Positions 16,636-24,619 of a stretch of 64,000 nucleotides of DNA are shown here, in pieces. The stretch's first letter is position 1. The number at the start of each line of letters is the position of its first letter. Location: assembly GCF_008365315.1 (NCBI RefSeq), contig NZ_CP043506.1:2152001-2216000 (forward strand), given 5' to 3'. The notes beneath the pieces are model-generated. The model was given only the letters and a program-made list of their open reading frames with translations, was not told where the DNA came from and searched no databases. The position numbers were made by a program, and so were the translations under genes. This DNA is from Acetobacter vaccinii (GTDB taxonomy: Bacteria > Pseudomonadota > Alphaproteobacteria > Acetobacterales > Acetobacteraceae).

Positions 16636-17037
16636 ATGACTCTTGCCCTTCTTGAGGCACAACAGGCCCTCGCAGCAGCTTTGCAAAAGGCTGAGGCACT
16701 GGGCATTGCCGTGTGTGTCAGTGTTTGTGATGCGGGGGGGCGTCTTGTTGTCTTTGGCCGCATGGACCAGTCAAACTGGGCCAGTATTTATGGCAGTCAG
16801 GGTAAGGCATTGACCGCTGCGGCCACCCGCTGCAGGAGCGGTGCCATCCCGCCAGAGTCTGTCGTTATGAACAGAATTTCGGAACTTGAGGGAAATAACA
16901 TGATTTATTCAAAGGGAGGTGTCCCTTTGGTGCGTCATGGTATTCTGCTGGGCGCTGTGGGTGTCGGTGGGGCCAGCGCAGAACTGGACGAGACCTGCGC
17001 GTTAGCCGCAGCACAAGCCCTGTCGTGTGATGAATAA
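16636..17037 (+). CDS. Heme-binding/GlcG-HbpS family protein
   Basis: 133-residue GlcG/HbpS (PduO C-terminal-like) domain protein. Features include ALQKAEALGIAVCVSVCDAGGRLVVFGRMD, then GKALTAAATRC, a GG-PL segment (SKGGVPLVRHGILLGAVGVGG) and GASAELDETCALAAAQAL, the usual ending. Members occur in catabolic clusters such as glycolate or propanediol use, and some bind heme; the molecular role here is unknown. ATG 16636 follows AAAGAGAAC. No signal peptide is present with this start. It lies downstream of the DUF2877 gene with a 131-nt gap holding its own inverted repeats, so it may have separate control. Confidence 0.85.
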   Translation: MTLALLEAQQALAAALQKAEALGIAVCVSVCDAGGRLVVFGRMDQSNWASIYGSQGKALTAAATRCRSGAIPPESVVMNRISELEGNNMIYSKGGVPLVRHGILLGAVGVGGASAELDETCALAAAQALSCDE

Positions 17038-17202
17038 TGGAACGTGCCAGTTCTATGAGAATGAGTGAGTATAAAAAATCATTTTCGTAGTGTTGTATGA
17101 AAGTTTTTCCAAGGTCAGCTTCGGTTCTGTCTGAGGTCTATTGGGAAGTTCAGGATAGCATGTCAGTGCGTGTGGCACGGAGGCAAGAAAAGGTGGACTA
17201 TA

Positions 17203-17907
17203 ATGCAGGATAAAACCGGGCATGAGCCTGCGGATGCCCGCCAGAAACAATGCACAGCCCTGCGCGTTGGGGGCGGGGTCAGTGCTCTGGCTCTGCTCAC
17301 AGTGTTTGTGCTGCATGGCCTGGGTGTTTTCATGCTGGTGCAAGGCATGGGCAGTGGTGAGGCCCCGCCTGTGCACAAGCCGCCGTTGCAGACGCGCATT
17401 CTGCCTCCACCCCCTCCACCTCCGCCGCCGCCTCCTCCGCCTCCCCCGCCGCCGGTTATGGCCGTGCCGCCACCGCCCTACATCCCGCCGCCCAAGATCG
17501 TGGTGCCGCCGCCGCCCAAGCCGCCCATCCGCCACGTCACGCGCACACCGCCCAAGGCCCCTCCGGCACCCCAGCGCCAGACCGCCGAGGCCCCGCCCGC
17601 ACCCGTGCCCGCACCCAACGTGCCGGACACCGCCGCAGGCTCGGTCCCGCTCAACAATGTGCAGCCCGTCTATCCGCCAGAAATGGAGGAAGAAAACATC
17701 GAAGGCCGGGTCACCCTGGTCTGCGACGTGGAAACAACCGGCATGACCAGCAACTGCACAGTGCGTTCGGTCAGCGGGGGACAGGCCTTTGCTGCCTCAG
17801 CCCTCGACTACGTCCGCCGTGCCCGCTACCGCCCGGCCCTGCGCAACGGTGCCCCGGTCAAGGAACTGCACAAGGTCTATGTCATCCGCTTCCGGCTGGA
17901 TAACTGA
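17203..17907 (+). CDS. tonB: Energy transducer TonB
   Basis: 234-residue TonB: a cytoplasmic N-terminus, one transmembrane helix around residues 26-47 (VSALALLTVFVLHGLGVFML), a proline-rich periplasmic spacer, and a C-terminal TonB domain (VQPVYPPEMEEENIEGRVTL to the YRPALRNG-P stretch). The spacer contains 17 prolines in a row (residues 68-84) plus further PPPP blocks. ATG 17203 is chosen because AAAGGTGG precedes it and the N-terminus is then hydrophilic. Together with the following exbB and two exbD genes it forms the inner-membrane motor that drives TonB-dependent receptors such as that at 24620. Confidence 0.93.
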   Translation: MQDKTGHEPADARQKQCTALRVGGGVSALALLTVFVLHGLGVFMLVQGMGSGEAPPVHKPPLQTRILPPPPPPPPPPPPPPPPPVMAVPPPPYIPPPKIVVPPPPKPPIRHVTRTPPKAPPAPQRQTAEAPPAPVPAPNVPDTAAGSVPLNNVQPVYPPEMEEENIEGRVTLVCDVETTGMTSNCTVRSVSGGQAFAASALDYVRRARYRPALRNGAPVKELHKVYVIRFRLDN

Positions 17908-17992
17908 CCACCCCATGCCCCCCACACCAACCCTTCCCCCGCACGCGCCATTGCCCGCCGGGCGGGGCTCCAGGACGAGGATTTCGCATACG

Positions 17993-18961
17993 ATGACCAG
18001 ACTGTCCCGCTCTTCGCTTTCCGCCCTGGCCCTCGCGGCGCTGCTGGGCGCAGGCCTGCCCGCCGCCGCCATGGCGCAGGACGCGGCCAGCCCGGCCCAG
18101 GGCACGGAACAGACAGCCCCGGCCCAGCCGCAGGCCGCCGCCCCGCAGGCTGAAGCCCCGGCCGCCCCTGTGGCTCCCGTGGCCAACCCGACCGAACAGG
18201 CTCCAGCCCCCGCCGCAGCCCCGCAGGCCGAGGCCAACCCTTACGGGCTGGGAGCACTGTGGAGCAATGGTGATGTCATCGCCCGTGGCGTGCTGCTGAT
18301 CATGCTGCTGATGTCGCTGGGCACCTGGTATATCATGATCACCAAGTTCATCGAGCAGGCCCGCCTGTTTGCCGCTGGCAAGGACGCGGTGCGCAGCTTC
18401 TGGACCAAGCAGAGCATTCAGGAAGGGGCCGCTGCCCTGTCCAGCACCTCGCCCTTCCGCTACATCGCCGACACCGGCATTGCGGCTGCCGAGCACCACG
18501 AAGGCACGATGCAGGAAAGCATCGACCTGCATAGCTGGACGGGCATGTCCATCCAGCGCGCGGTCAACAACATCCAGAACAGCCTGCAAAAGGGCCTGGC
18601 CTTTCTGGGCACCGTGGGCTCCACCTCTCCCTTCATCGGGCTGTTCGGCACGGTCTGGGGGATCTACCACGCGCTGACTGCCATCGGCATTGCCGGTCAG
18701 GCCTCCATCGACAAGGTGGCCGGGCCTGTGGGTGAATCGCTGATCATGACCGCCATTGGCCTTGCCACGGCTGTGCCCGCGGTGCTGGGCTACAACCTGC
18801 TGGTGCGCCGCAACAAGGGCGCCATGGACCAGGTGCGCGACTTTGCGGACGACCTGCAGTCCATTCTGATCGGTGGCGTGCGCCATGGTGCGGTGGAGCA
18901 TATTCAGGTCCGTCCTGACAGCTCCCCCACGACGGCGACCGCCTCCAACCGGGTGGGCTGA
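17993..18961 (+). CDS. exbB: TonB-system proton channel protein ExbB
   Basis: 322 residues, MotA/TolQ/ExbB family. An N-terminal signal peptide (ALALAALLGAGLPAAAMAQ, cleavage after about residue 29) is followed by a Pro/Ala-rich linker to about residue 80, as in extended ExbB proteins of alphaproteobacteria. Then come three membrane segments: residues near 95-115, and the pair around GSTSPFIGLFGTVWGI and LIMTAIGLATAVPAVLGYN. ATG 17993 follows a GAGG box 12 nt upstream. It forms the proton channel with ExbD in the inner membrane. Stop and exbD start are 3 nt apart. Confidence 0.93.
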   Translation: MTRLSRSSLSALALAALLGAGLPAAAMAQDAASPAQGTEQTAPAQPQAAAPQAEAPAAPVAPVANPTEQAPAPAAAPQAEANPYGLGALWSNGDVIARGVLLIMLLMSLGTWYIMITKFIEQARLFAAGKDAVRSFWTKQSIQEGAAALSSTSPFRYIADTGIAAAEHHEGTMQESIDLHSWTGMSIQRAVNNIQNSLQKGLAFLGTVGSTSPFIGLFGTVWGIYHALTAIGIAGQASIDKVAGPVGESLIMTAIGLATAVPAVLGYNLLVRRNKGAMDQVRDFADDLQSILIGGVRHGAVEHIQVRPDSSPTTATASNRVG

Positions 18962-18964
18962 CGC

Positions 18965-19393
18965 ATGGGGATGCATGTCGGCGGCGGTGATGGGGGGGAG
19001 GACGAGGTCGTCTCCGCCATCAACACCACCCCGCTTGTCGATGTCATGCTGGTGCTGCTGATCATCTTCCTGATCACGATCCCTGTTGCGACCCACACGG
19101 TCAAGCTGAGCCTGCCCAAGGACCTGAGCCAGCCGACCAAGACACAGGTCAGCAACATTGTTGTTGCCGTCACGTCGGACGGGCATGTGTGGTGGAACCA
19201 GACGGCGCTGCATGGGCAGGAGGAGCTTGAAAGCCAGCTTGAGAAAGTGGCTGTGCTCAAGCCCCAGCCGCAGATCCAGATCAGGGGTGACGCGGCGGTG
19301 AAGTATGAAACCGTGGGCCGGATTGTTGCTGCGTGCCAGCAGGCCGGGATCTACCACGTGGACTTCATTACCGAGAAGCCGAAGGACAACTGA
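18965..19393 (+). CDS. exbD: ExbD biopolymer transport protein (first copy)
   Basis: 142 residues. One transmembrane helix begins with INTTPLVDVMLVLLIIFLIT, whose Asp is the conserved proton-carrying residue of ExbD/TolR. The periplasmic domain follows, with YETVGRIVAACQQAGIYHVDFITE. It starts 3 nt after exbB. A second, distinct exbD follows after 69 nt. Confidence 0.93.
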   Translation: MGMHVGGGDGGEDEVVSAINTTPLVDVMLVLLIIFLITIPVATHTVKLSLPKDLSQPTKTQVSNIVVAVTSDGHVWWNQTALHGQEELESQLEKVAVLKPQPQIQIRGDAAVKYETVGRIVAACQQAGIYHVDFITEKPKDN

Positions 19394-19462
19394 GCCTGTG
19401 GGGGCGCTGCCCCCCGGTGCTCTCGCCCGGCCCGAGGAGGGTAGAGGCGCAGAAGAGAGTAA

Positions 19463-19903
19463 ATGGCCATGGGCATGAATGTCGGGTCGTCGAGCACGAC
19501 GGAAGACGAAGGCATTGTTGATATCAACACGACCCCGTTGATTGACGTGATGCTGGTGCTTCTGATCATGCTGATCATCACCATTCCGCTACAGACGCAG
19601 TCCGTTGCGATAGACCTGCCACAGGGCAACCCGCCGCCGCCAACAGTTGAGGTGCCGGTTGTGACGCTTGGAATCGACTTTGACAACAGCCTGAGCTGGA
19701 ACGGGGAACCCGTGACAACGGAGGAAGACCTGCAGGCCCGGCTGCGGCAGATTGCCACGGGGCCGGAGGACTTCCGCCCCGAGTTCCACATCCAGCCCAA
19801 CCGGCTGGCCAGCTACAAGACGGTCATCCACGTCATGGCAGACGCACAGCGTCTCGGCGTCACAAAGCTCGGAATCACCGGGCAGGAACAGTTCGTGCAG
19901 TAA
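19463..19903 (+). CDS. exbD: ExbD biopolymer transport protein (second copy)
   Basis: 146 residues, same layout as the preceding gene with INTTPLIDVMLVLLIMLIIT and a C-terminal LASYKTVIHVMADAQRLGVTKLGI. The two copies differ over most of the periplasmic domain, so they are old paralogues. Tandem exbD genes occur in several proteobacteria, where the second copy can be needed for particular receptors. The operon ends at the strong terminator just downstream. Confidence 0.93.
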   Translation: MAMGMNVGSSSTTEDEGIVDINTTPLIDVMLVLLIMLIITIPLQTQSVAIDLPQGNPPPPTVEVPVVTLGIDFDNSLSWNGEPVTTEEDLQARLRQIATGPEDFRPEFHIQPNRLASYKTVIHVMADAQRLGVTKLGITGQEQFVQ

Positions 19904-19919
19904 AGTGCGGTTATTTGAA

Positions 19920-19951
19920 CGGCAGGTTTTCTGAGGAACGAAAACCTGCCG
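19920..19951 (+). terminator. Terminator of the tonB-exbBDD operon
   Basis: Perfect 12-bp stem CGGCAGGTTTTC / GAAAACCTGCCG with an 8-nt loop and TTTTC after it. The A/T-rich arm also makes it usable for the converging aldo/keto reductase gene. Confidence 0.85.
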
Positions 19952-19964
19952 TTTTCATGCAGTC

Positions 19965-20987
19965 TTATTCAGACAGGTTGCGCCACAGGTCGATATGCCC
20001 TTCGCGGGCGTATTGGTCGATCAGGGCGATCTCTTCCGCACTGAAGTCCAGCGTGTTCAGGGCGTTCAGCGAATCGTCAAGCTGCTGGACATTGCGGGCA
20101 CCGATCAGTGCCGAGGTTACGCGGGTGTCACGCAGCACCCAGGCAATGGCCATCTGTGCCAGGCTCTGCCCCCGCTTGGCAGCAATATCGTTGAGTGCAC
20201 GGACATGGGCCAGGTTGCTTTCTGACAGCATGGTGCGGGTAAAGGAATCCCCTGCGGCGGCGCGGGAATGTTCTGGCACACCGTTCAGATACTTGTTGGT
20301 CAGCAGCCCTTGCGCCAGGGGCGAAAAGGCAATGCAGCCAACGCCGAGGTCTTCCAGCGTGTCCAGCAACTCCACTTCCACCCAGCGGTTCAGCATGGAG
20401 TAGGAGGGCTGGTGGATCAGCAGTGGCACACCTTCGCGCCGCAGAATCTCAGCAGCCTGTCGGGTGCGCTGTGGGCCGTAGGAGGAAATGCCAACATACA
20501 GTGCCTTGCCCTGACGGTGCATCTGCACCAGCGCGCCCATGGTTTCTTCCAGCGGGACATCGGGTGTGGGGCGATGGGAATAGAAAATATCAACATAATC
20601 CAGCCCCATGCGCTGGAGGCTCTGGTCAAGCGAGGCCAGCAGATACTTGCGTGAGCCGCCAACCCCATAAGGACCGGGCCACATATCCCACCCTGCCTTG
20701 GAGGAAATGATCATTTCATCCCGGTGGGCTGCGAAGTCCTTTTTCAGGATTGTGCCAAAGTTTTCTTCAGCCGAGCCATAGGGCGGGCCATAGTTGTTGG
20801 CGAGGTCAAAATGGGTAACCCCACGGTCAAACGCACGGCGGATGACGGCGCGCCCGGTTTCAAACACATCCACGCCACCGAAATTATGCCACAGCCCCAG
20901 AGAGATGGGTGGCAGGTCCAGCCCCGAGCGGCCACAGCGGCGGAAGGAGGCAGTGTCGTAACGGGTGGAGGAGGGAGCCCATGTCAT
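19965..20987 (-). CDS. gpr: Aldo/keto reductase, L-glyceraldehyde 3-phosphate reductase type (YghZ)
   Basis: 340-residue aldo/keto reductase of the AKR14 (YghZ/Gpr) group, cytoplasmic and NADPH-dependent. The catalytic tetrad is visible: Asp and Tyr in HFDLANNYGPPYGSAEENFG, Lys in SSKAGW and His in YSHRP. The C-terminal SALIGARNVQQLDDSLNAL binds the cofactor phosphate region. E. coli YghZ detoxifies L-glyceraldehyde 3-phosphate and reduces methylglyoxal. ATG 20987 follows TAAGGATA; a longer frame to 21059 has no sign of use. It follows the LLM monooxygenase gene on the same strand with a gap of 78 nt and may be co-transcribed. Confidence 0.88.
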   Translation of the reverse strand: MTWAPSSTRYDTASFRRCGRSGLDLPPISLGLWHNFGGVDVFETGRAVIRRAFDRGVTHFDLANNYGPPYGSAEENFGTILKKDFAAHRDEMIISSKAGWDMWPGPYGVGGSRKYLLASLDQSLQRMGLDYVDIFYSHRPTPDVPLEETMGALVQMHRQGKALYVGISSYGPQRTRQAAEILRREGVPLLIHQPSYSMLNRWVEVELLDTLEDLGVGCIAFSPLAQGLLTNKYLNGVPEHSRAAAGDSFTRTMLSESNLAHVRALNDIAAKRGQSLAQMAIAWVLRDTRVTSALIGARNVQQLDDSLNALNTLDFSAEEIALIDQYAREGHIDLWRNLSE

Positions 20988-21065
20988 TGCAGGCGGTATC
21001 CTTATAAAAATGACAGGATGAAAAAGGAGGAGCACGGGCAGGTCAAACCCTGCCCGCAAACGTGG

Positions 21066-22154
21066 TCAGCCGTGCCGCGAGAGCGGCGCATGGTTAAGGC
21101 GGGGCAGAACATGCCGCGCAAACAGGTCACATTCGGCTTGATGAGGATAGCCTGAAAGCACAAAAGCCTCCATGCCGATCTCCTGATAAGCTTGGAGCTT
21201 GGCCAGTACCTGGTCTGGGTCGCCCACAATAGCGGCCCCGCAGCCTGAGCGAGCGCGGCCGATGCCAGTCCACAAATGGTCTTCCACATAGCCATCCAGG
21301 TCAGCACTCTGGCGCAGTTCCCCTTGGCGCAGTACCCCTGCTGTCTGGGCGTCGAGCGAGCGGTTGCGGATTTGGTCGCCTGTTGCGCCCTCCAGCTTGG
21401 AGACCAGCCGGTTGGCCGCAATTCGGGCTTCGGTTTCCGTTTCGCGCACAATCACATGCACCCGGTAGCCAAAGCGCAGACTGCGACCGTAGCGGGCGGC
21501 GCGGGCGCGCATGTCGGCTACAACCTCCGCCACTTTGTCCAGCGTGTCGGGCCACATCAGATAGACATCGGCTGCGGCTGCCGCTGTTTCACGCGCAGCG
21601 TCTGACAGGCCGCCAAAATAGAACAGGGGCGCTTTGCCGCCATGGCCTTGCAGGCGTGGGGGATCAATCGCCAACTGGTAGAATTCGCCTTTGGTCTCGA
21701 CAGCCTGACCATTCAGCAAAGCGCGCAGGATGTGCATGTATTCCAAAGACCTGCGGTAGCGTGGTGCGCTTTCCAGCGTTTCCCCCGGCAGGTCGGAGGA
21801 GATGATATTGATATCCAGCCGCCCTTCCGTCATCTGGTCCAGGGTCGCAAGCTGGCGGGCCTGCTGGGGTGGCCACAGTTCCGCGCAGCGTATGGCGGTG
21901 AGCAGGCGGATGTTGCGGAGCAGGGGAGCTACGCCGCCAGCAAACGCCATGGTGTCCAGCCCCAATGTGTAGCCAGATGGCAGGAGAATGCGGTCAAAAC
22001 CGCCGGTTTCCGCCCCCAGAACAATATCCCGACAGTGTTGCCAGCTAGAGCGCAGGCGGGGTTCTGGCACGCCGAGGAATTCGTAATCATCATCACACAA
22101 GGCGGAAAACCAGCTGACTTCGCAAGGGGTGCTGGTGGTGGTTGTCTGGGGCAT
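21066..22154 (-). CDS. LLM class flavin-dependent monooxygenase (SsuD-like)
   Basis: 362-residue luciferase-like monooxygenase resembling the alkanesulfonate monooxygenase SsuD. Matching segments are GGFDRILLPSGYTLGLDTMAFAGG, TEGRLDINIISSDLPGE, YRRSLEYMHILRALL, PLFYFGGLSDAARETAAAAADVYLMWPDT and RVHVIVRETE. It uses reduced FMN from a separate reductase. No ssuE reductase or sulfonate ABC transporter is nearby, so the substrate could be a sulfonate or another small molecule. The ATG at 22154 or a GTG at 22169 may be the start; ribosome site evidence is weak for both. It is divergent from the Gfo/Idh/MocA gene across an AT-rich 100-bp region. Confidence 0.85.
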   Translation of the reverse strand: MPQTTTTSTPCEVSWFSALCDDDYEFLGVPEPRLRSSWQHCRDIVLGAETGGFDRILLPSGYTLGLDTMAFAGGVAPLLRNIRLLTAIRCAELWPPQQARQLATLDQMTEGRLDINIISSDLPGETLESAPRYRRSLEYMHILRALLNGQAVETKGEFYQLAIDPPRLQGHGGKAPLFYFGGLSDAARETAAAAADVYLMWPDTLDKVAEVVADMRARAARYGRSLRFGYRVHVIVRETETEARIAANRLVSKLEGATGDQIRNRSLDAQTAGVLRQGELRQSADLDGYVEDHLWTGIGRARSGCGAAIVGDPDQVLAKLQAYQEIGMEAFVLSGYPHQAECDLFARHVLPRLNHAPLSRHG

Positions 22155-22254
22155 GCGGGGTAATTCCACGTTTCTTTACAGTCAATATATGTTTACTATC
22201 TTAAAAGTATCGTGTATATAATTTTTATTTGTAATTTTCGGTAAAATAAGAATC

Positions 22255-23346
22255 ATGCGCTTCGCTCTGGTTGGTACGGGCCTGATGGCCCAGGAACACA
22301 TTCGCAATCTTGCCCTTGTGGAGGGGATGCAGGTTGTCGCTCTGGTGGACCCTGAGGAGTCCTCGCTCGACTGGGCAAAGGCGAGTCTGCGTGAAAGTTT
22401 TGGTACTTCGCATGACAACATAGCGTGTTTTGCGAATGTTTCCGACATGGTTGGCGCTGTGGATGTTGATGCTGTCATTATTGCATCGCCTAACTACACG
22501 CACCATGATGTGCTGCTGCCGTTGTTGGAAACGGACCTGCATATCCTGTGTGAAAAACCACTCTGCACAACTGTGGAAGATGCACAGGATATCGCCCGCA
22601 GGGTTGCTGGCCATCAGGGTGTTTTCTGGGTTGGTATGGAATATCGCTTCATGCCGCCTGTCAGCAGTTTTATTGCCGATGTGCACACAGGCCGGGCCGG
22701 ACAGTTGCGCCGCCTTGCCCTGCATGAACATCGCTTTCCGTTCCTGCGTAAGGTTGGGGACTGGAACCGCTTCAACCGTAACACAGGCGGCACAATGGTA
22801 GAAAAATGCTGCCATTTTTTCGACCTCATGCGGTATATCGTACAGGCCAAGCCTGTCCGGGTTTTTTGCTCTGGTGCAGCGGATGTCAACCATCAGGACG
22901 AGCGTTACGACGGGCAGGTGCCTGACATTATCGACAACAGCTATACCGTGGTCGATTTTGAAAACGGGGTGCGTGCCCTGCTTGACCTGTGCATGTTTGC
23001 GGAAGGCTCGGAGGAGCAGGAAAGCCTTGTGGCTATTGGCGATAAGGCCAAGCTGGAAGTCGGGATTCCGTCTGGTATTAAAGTGTTTTCGCCTCGTTCG
23101 GCACAGAATACCCCTGCTGAAATTGTGCGTGAGCATGTTGATGTGGACAGCAGTGTGCTGGCGGCAGGCCACCATCATGGAGCAACCTATTTCCAGCTTC
23201 TGGCGTTTCTTGATGCTGTGGCCGGGCGTGGACCTGTGCAGGTGACTGCGGAAGACGGGGTCTGGGCTGTGGCCATGGGGGCAGCGGCAGAGCTGAGCGC
23301 GCGGGAAAAGCGCGCTGTGGAAATTGCTGAACTCCTGCCTCTCTAA
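22255..23346 (+). CDS. Gfo/Idh/MocA family NAD(P)-dependent oxidoreductase
   Basis: 363 residues. The N-terminal Rossmann motif is VGTGLMAQEHIRNLA, the family Lys motif is CEKPLC, and the middle contains a substrate-binding beta-sheet domain with the GGTMVEKCCHFFDLMRY segment, typical of myo-inositol or sugar dehydrogenases. It probably oxidises a polyol or sugar derivative. It is divergent from the LLM monooxygenase and convergent with the MFS gene (7 nt between stops). Together with the adjacent MFS transporter and TonB receptor it may form a small uptake-and-oxidation unit (inference). Confidence 0.88.
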   Translation: MRFALVGTGLMAQEHIRNLALVEGMQVVALVDPEESSLDWAKASLRESFGTSHDNIACFANVSDMVGAVDVDAVIIASPNYTHHDVLLPLLETDLHILCEKPLCTTVEDAQDIARRVAGHQGVFWVGMEYRFMPPVSSFIADVHTGRAGQLRRLALHEHRFPFLRKVGDWNRFNRNTGGTMVEKCCHFFDLMRYIVQAKPVRVFCSGAADVNHQDERYDGQVPDIIDNSYTVVDFENGVRALLDLCMFAEGSEEQESLVAIGDKAKLEVGIPSGIKVFSPRSAQNTPAEIVREHVDVDSSVLAAGHHHGATYFQLLAFLDAVAGRGPVQVTAEDGVWAVAMGAAAELSAREKRAVEIAELLPL

Positions 23347-23353
23347 ACTGTTT

Positions 23354-24616
23354 TCAAGCCACCCGGCGTCTCAGGCGCCGTGGTGGCGCAAGGGCTGACA
23401 GGGCCAGCCAGGCCGCAAGATAGGCAAGAGCACCATAGGCAAAAACCGGCAGGAGCGAGACACCCGGGGCTGCAAAATGACCCATGAGGGACAGCATGAG
23501 CGCTCCGCCGACATTGCCACAAAAAGCCCCAAGGCCTGTTATGCGCCCCGTGCGGCTGGCAGGCACCCATTCTGTCGCAAAGCCGAACAGGTTGGTTGCA
23601 AAAACCTGATGGGCAGCCAAGGTTAAGCCACAGAGAAACACTGCCAGAGCAAGGTTGCCAGTCTGCAAGACATAGGGCAGGGGTAGCACGCAGCAGGCGG
23701 CTACCAGCATGATCAGGCGGCGGGCTGTCTCGGTCTGTAGTCCCGCCTTGCGTGCCAGAATGGCCGGACCGTGCCCCCCTGCAATGGAGCCGCAGCCAGC
23801 CATGGCGTAGGCACAGGCCAAGGGCAGGCCACTACTGGCGGCATCAAGCCCGAAGCGACGGTGCAGCAGGTCAGGCAGCCAGAACAGCAACATCCACCAG
23901 ACTGGGTCAGTCAGGAATTTGCCTAGGGCAAAGCCTGTGGCCCGCCGCCATAAGGGCAGGGACGGAGCAGGGTCGGTTGTGGTGTCTGGTGTGTGGGTGG
24001 CGCTTGTATAGGGGTTAATACGGGCAAACAGCAGCCATGCCAGCACGCAGAGCAGGCCCGAGGCCCCAATCAGCACAACAGTGCCACGCCAGCCCGCAAT
24101 GGGGAATAGTAGGGACACGATGACAGGGGTCAGCATGGCTGCCAAATTGGGGGCTGCGTTGAGGACGCCAATCACGCGGCCTCGGGCTTCAGGCGGAAAG
24201 CAGGTGCTGACAGCTTTCATGGTTGCGGGAGTGCCCACACCCTCGAAAACTCCCAACGCTACCCGCACAACCACAAACCCCCGCACCGTGTTGACAACAG
24301 CATGGAGCAGGGTGGCCAGGCTCCAGCCCCCAAGCCCTGCGGCCAGCACGGTTTTGACCCCCAGCCGGTCAACAATCCACCCGCTGAGCAGCAGGCTGAC
24401 CGCAATGGACAGTTGTGACCAAGATGAAATGGCGGCGTAATCCGCGGCACTCCACCCGAACACTTTGTCCAGTTCGGGCTTAAGTAGCGCAATGACCTGC
24501 CTGTCGGCATAGGCAATGATGCTGATGAGAAACAGCAGCACCATGAGAAGAGTGGAGGATGCGTGCTTACTCCCACTCACAAGGCTTGGTGTGCTGGGGC
24601 TGGCATCCTCACGCAT
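23354..24616 (-). CDS. MFS transporter (sugar-acid/organic-anion symporter type)
   Basis: 420 residues with about 12 hydrophobic segments and a central loop near residues 200-220. The first helix carries YADRQVIALLKPEL, the D-R-x-x motif of the ACS/ExuT group that imports hexuronates and related anions with protons, and the second loop RLGVKTVLAAGLGG. It starts 3 nt after the TonB-receptor stop, so receptor and inner-membrane carrier are one operon. They probably take the same substrate across the two membranes in turn. Substrate unknown. Confidence 0.88.
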   Translation of the reverse strand: MREDASPSTPSLVSGSKHASSTLLMVLLFLISIIAYADRQVIALLKPELDKVFGWSAADYAAISSWSQLSIAVSLLLSGWIVDRLGVKTVLAAGLGGWSLATLLHAVVNTVRGFVVVRVALGVFEGVGTPATMKAVSTCFPPEARGRVIGVLNAAPNLAAMLTPVIVSLLFPIAGWRGTVVLIGASGLLCVLAWLLFARINPYTSATHTPDTTTDPAPSLPLWRRATGFALGKFLTDPVWWMLLFWLPDLLHRRFGLDAASSGLPLACAYAMAGCGSIAGGHGPAILARKAGLQTETARRLIMLVAACCVLPLPYVLQTGNLALAVFLCGLTLAAHQVFATNLFGFATEWVPASRTGRITGLGAFCGNVGGALMLSLMGHFAAPGVSLLPVFAYGALAYLAAWLALSALAPPRRLRRRVA

Positions 24617-24619
24617 GCT

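Noticed and set aside
17882..19357. 491-codon open frame antisense to exbB and exbD
   Set aside because: Low-complexity Gly/Arg/His composition; the sense strand codes ExbB and ExbD with all motifs.
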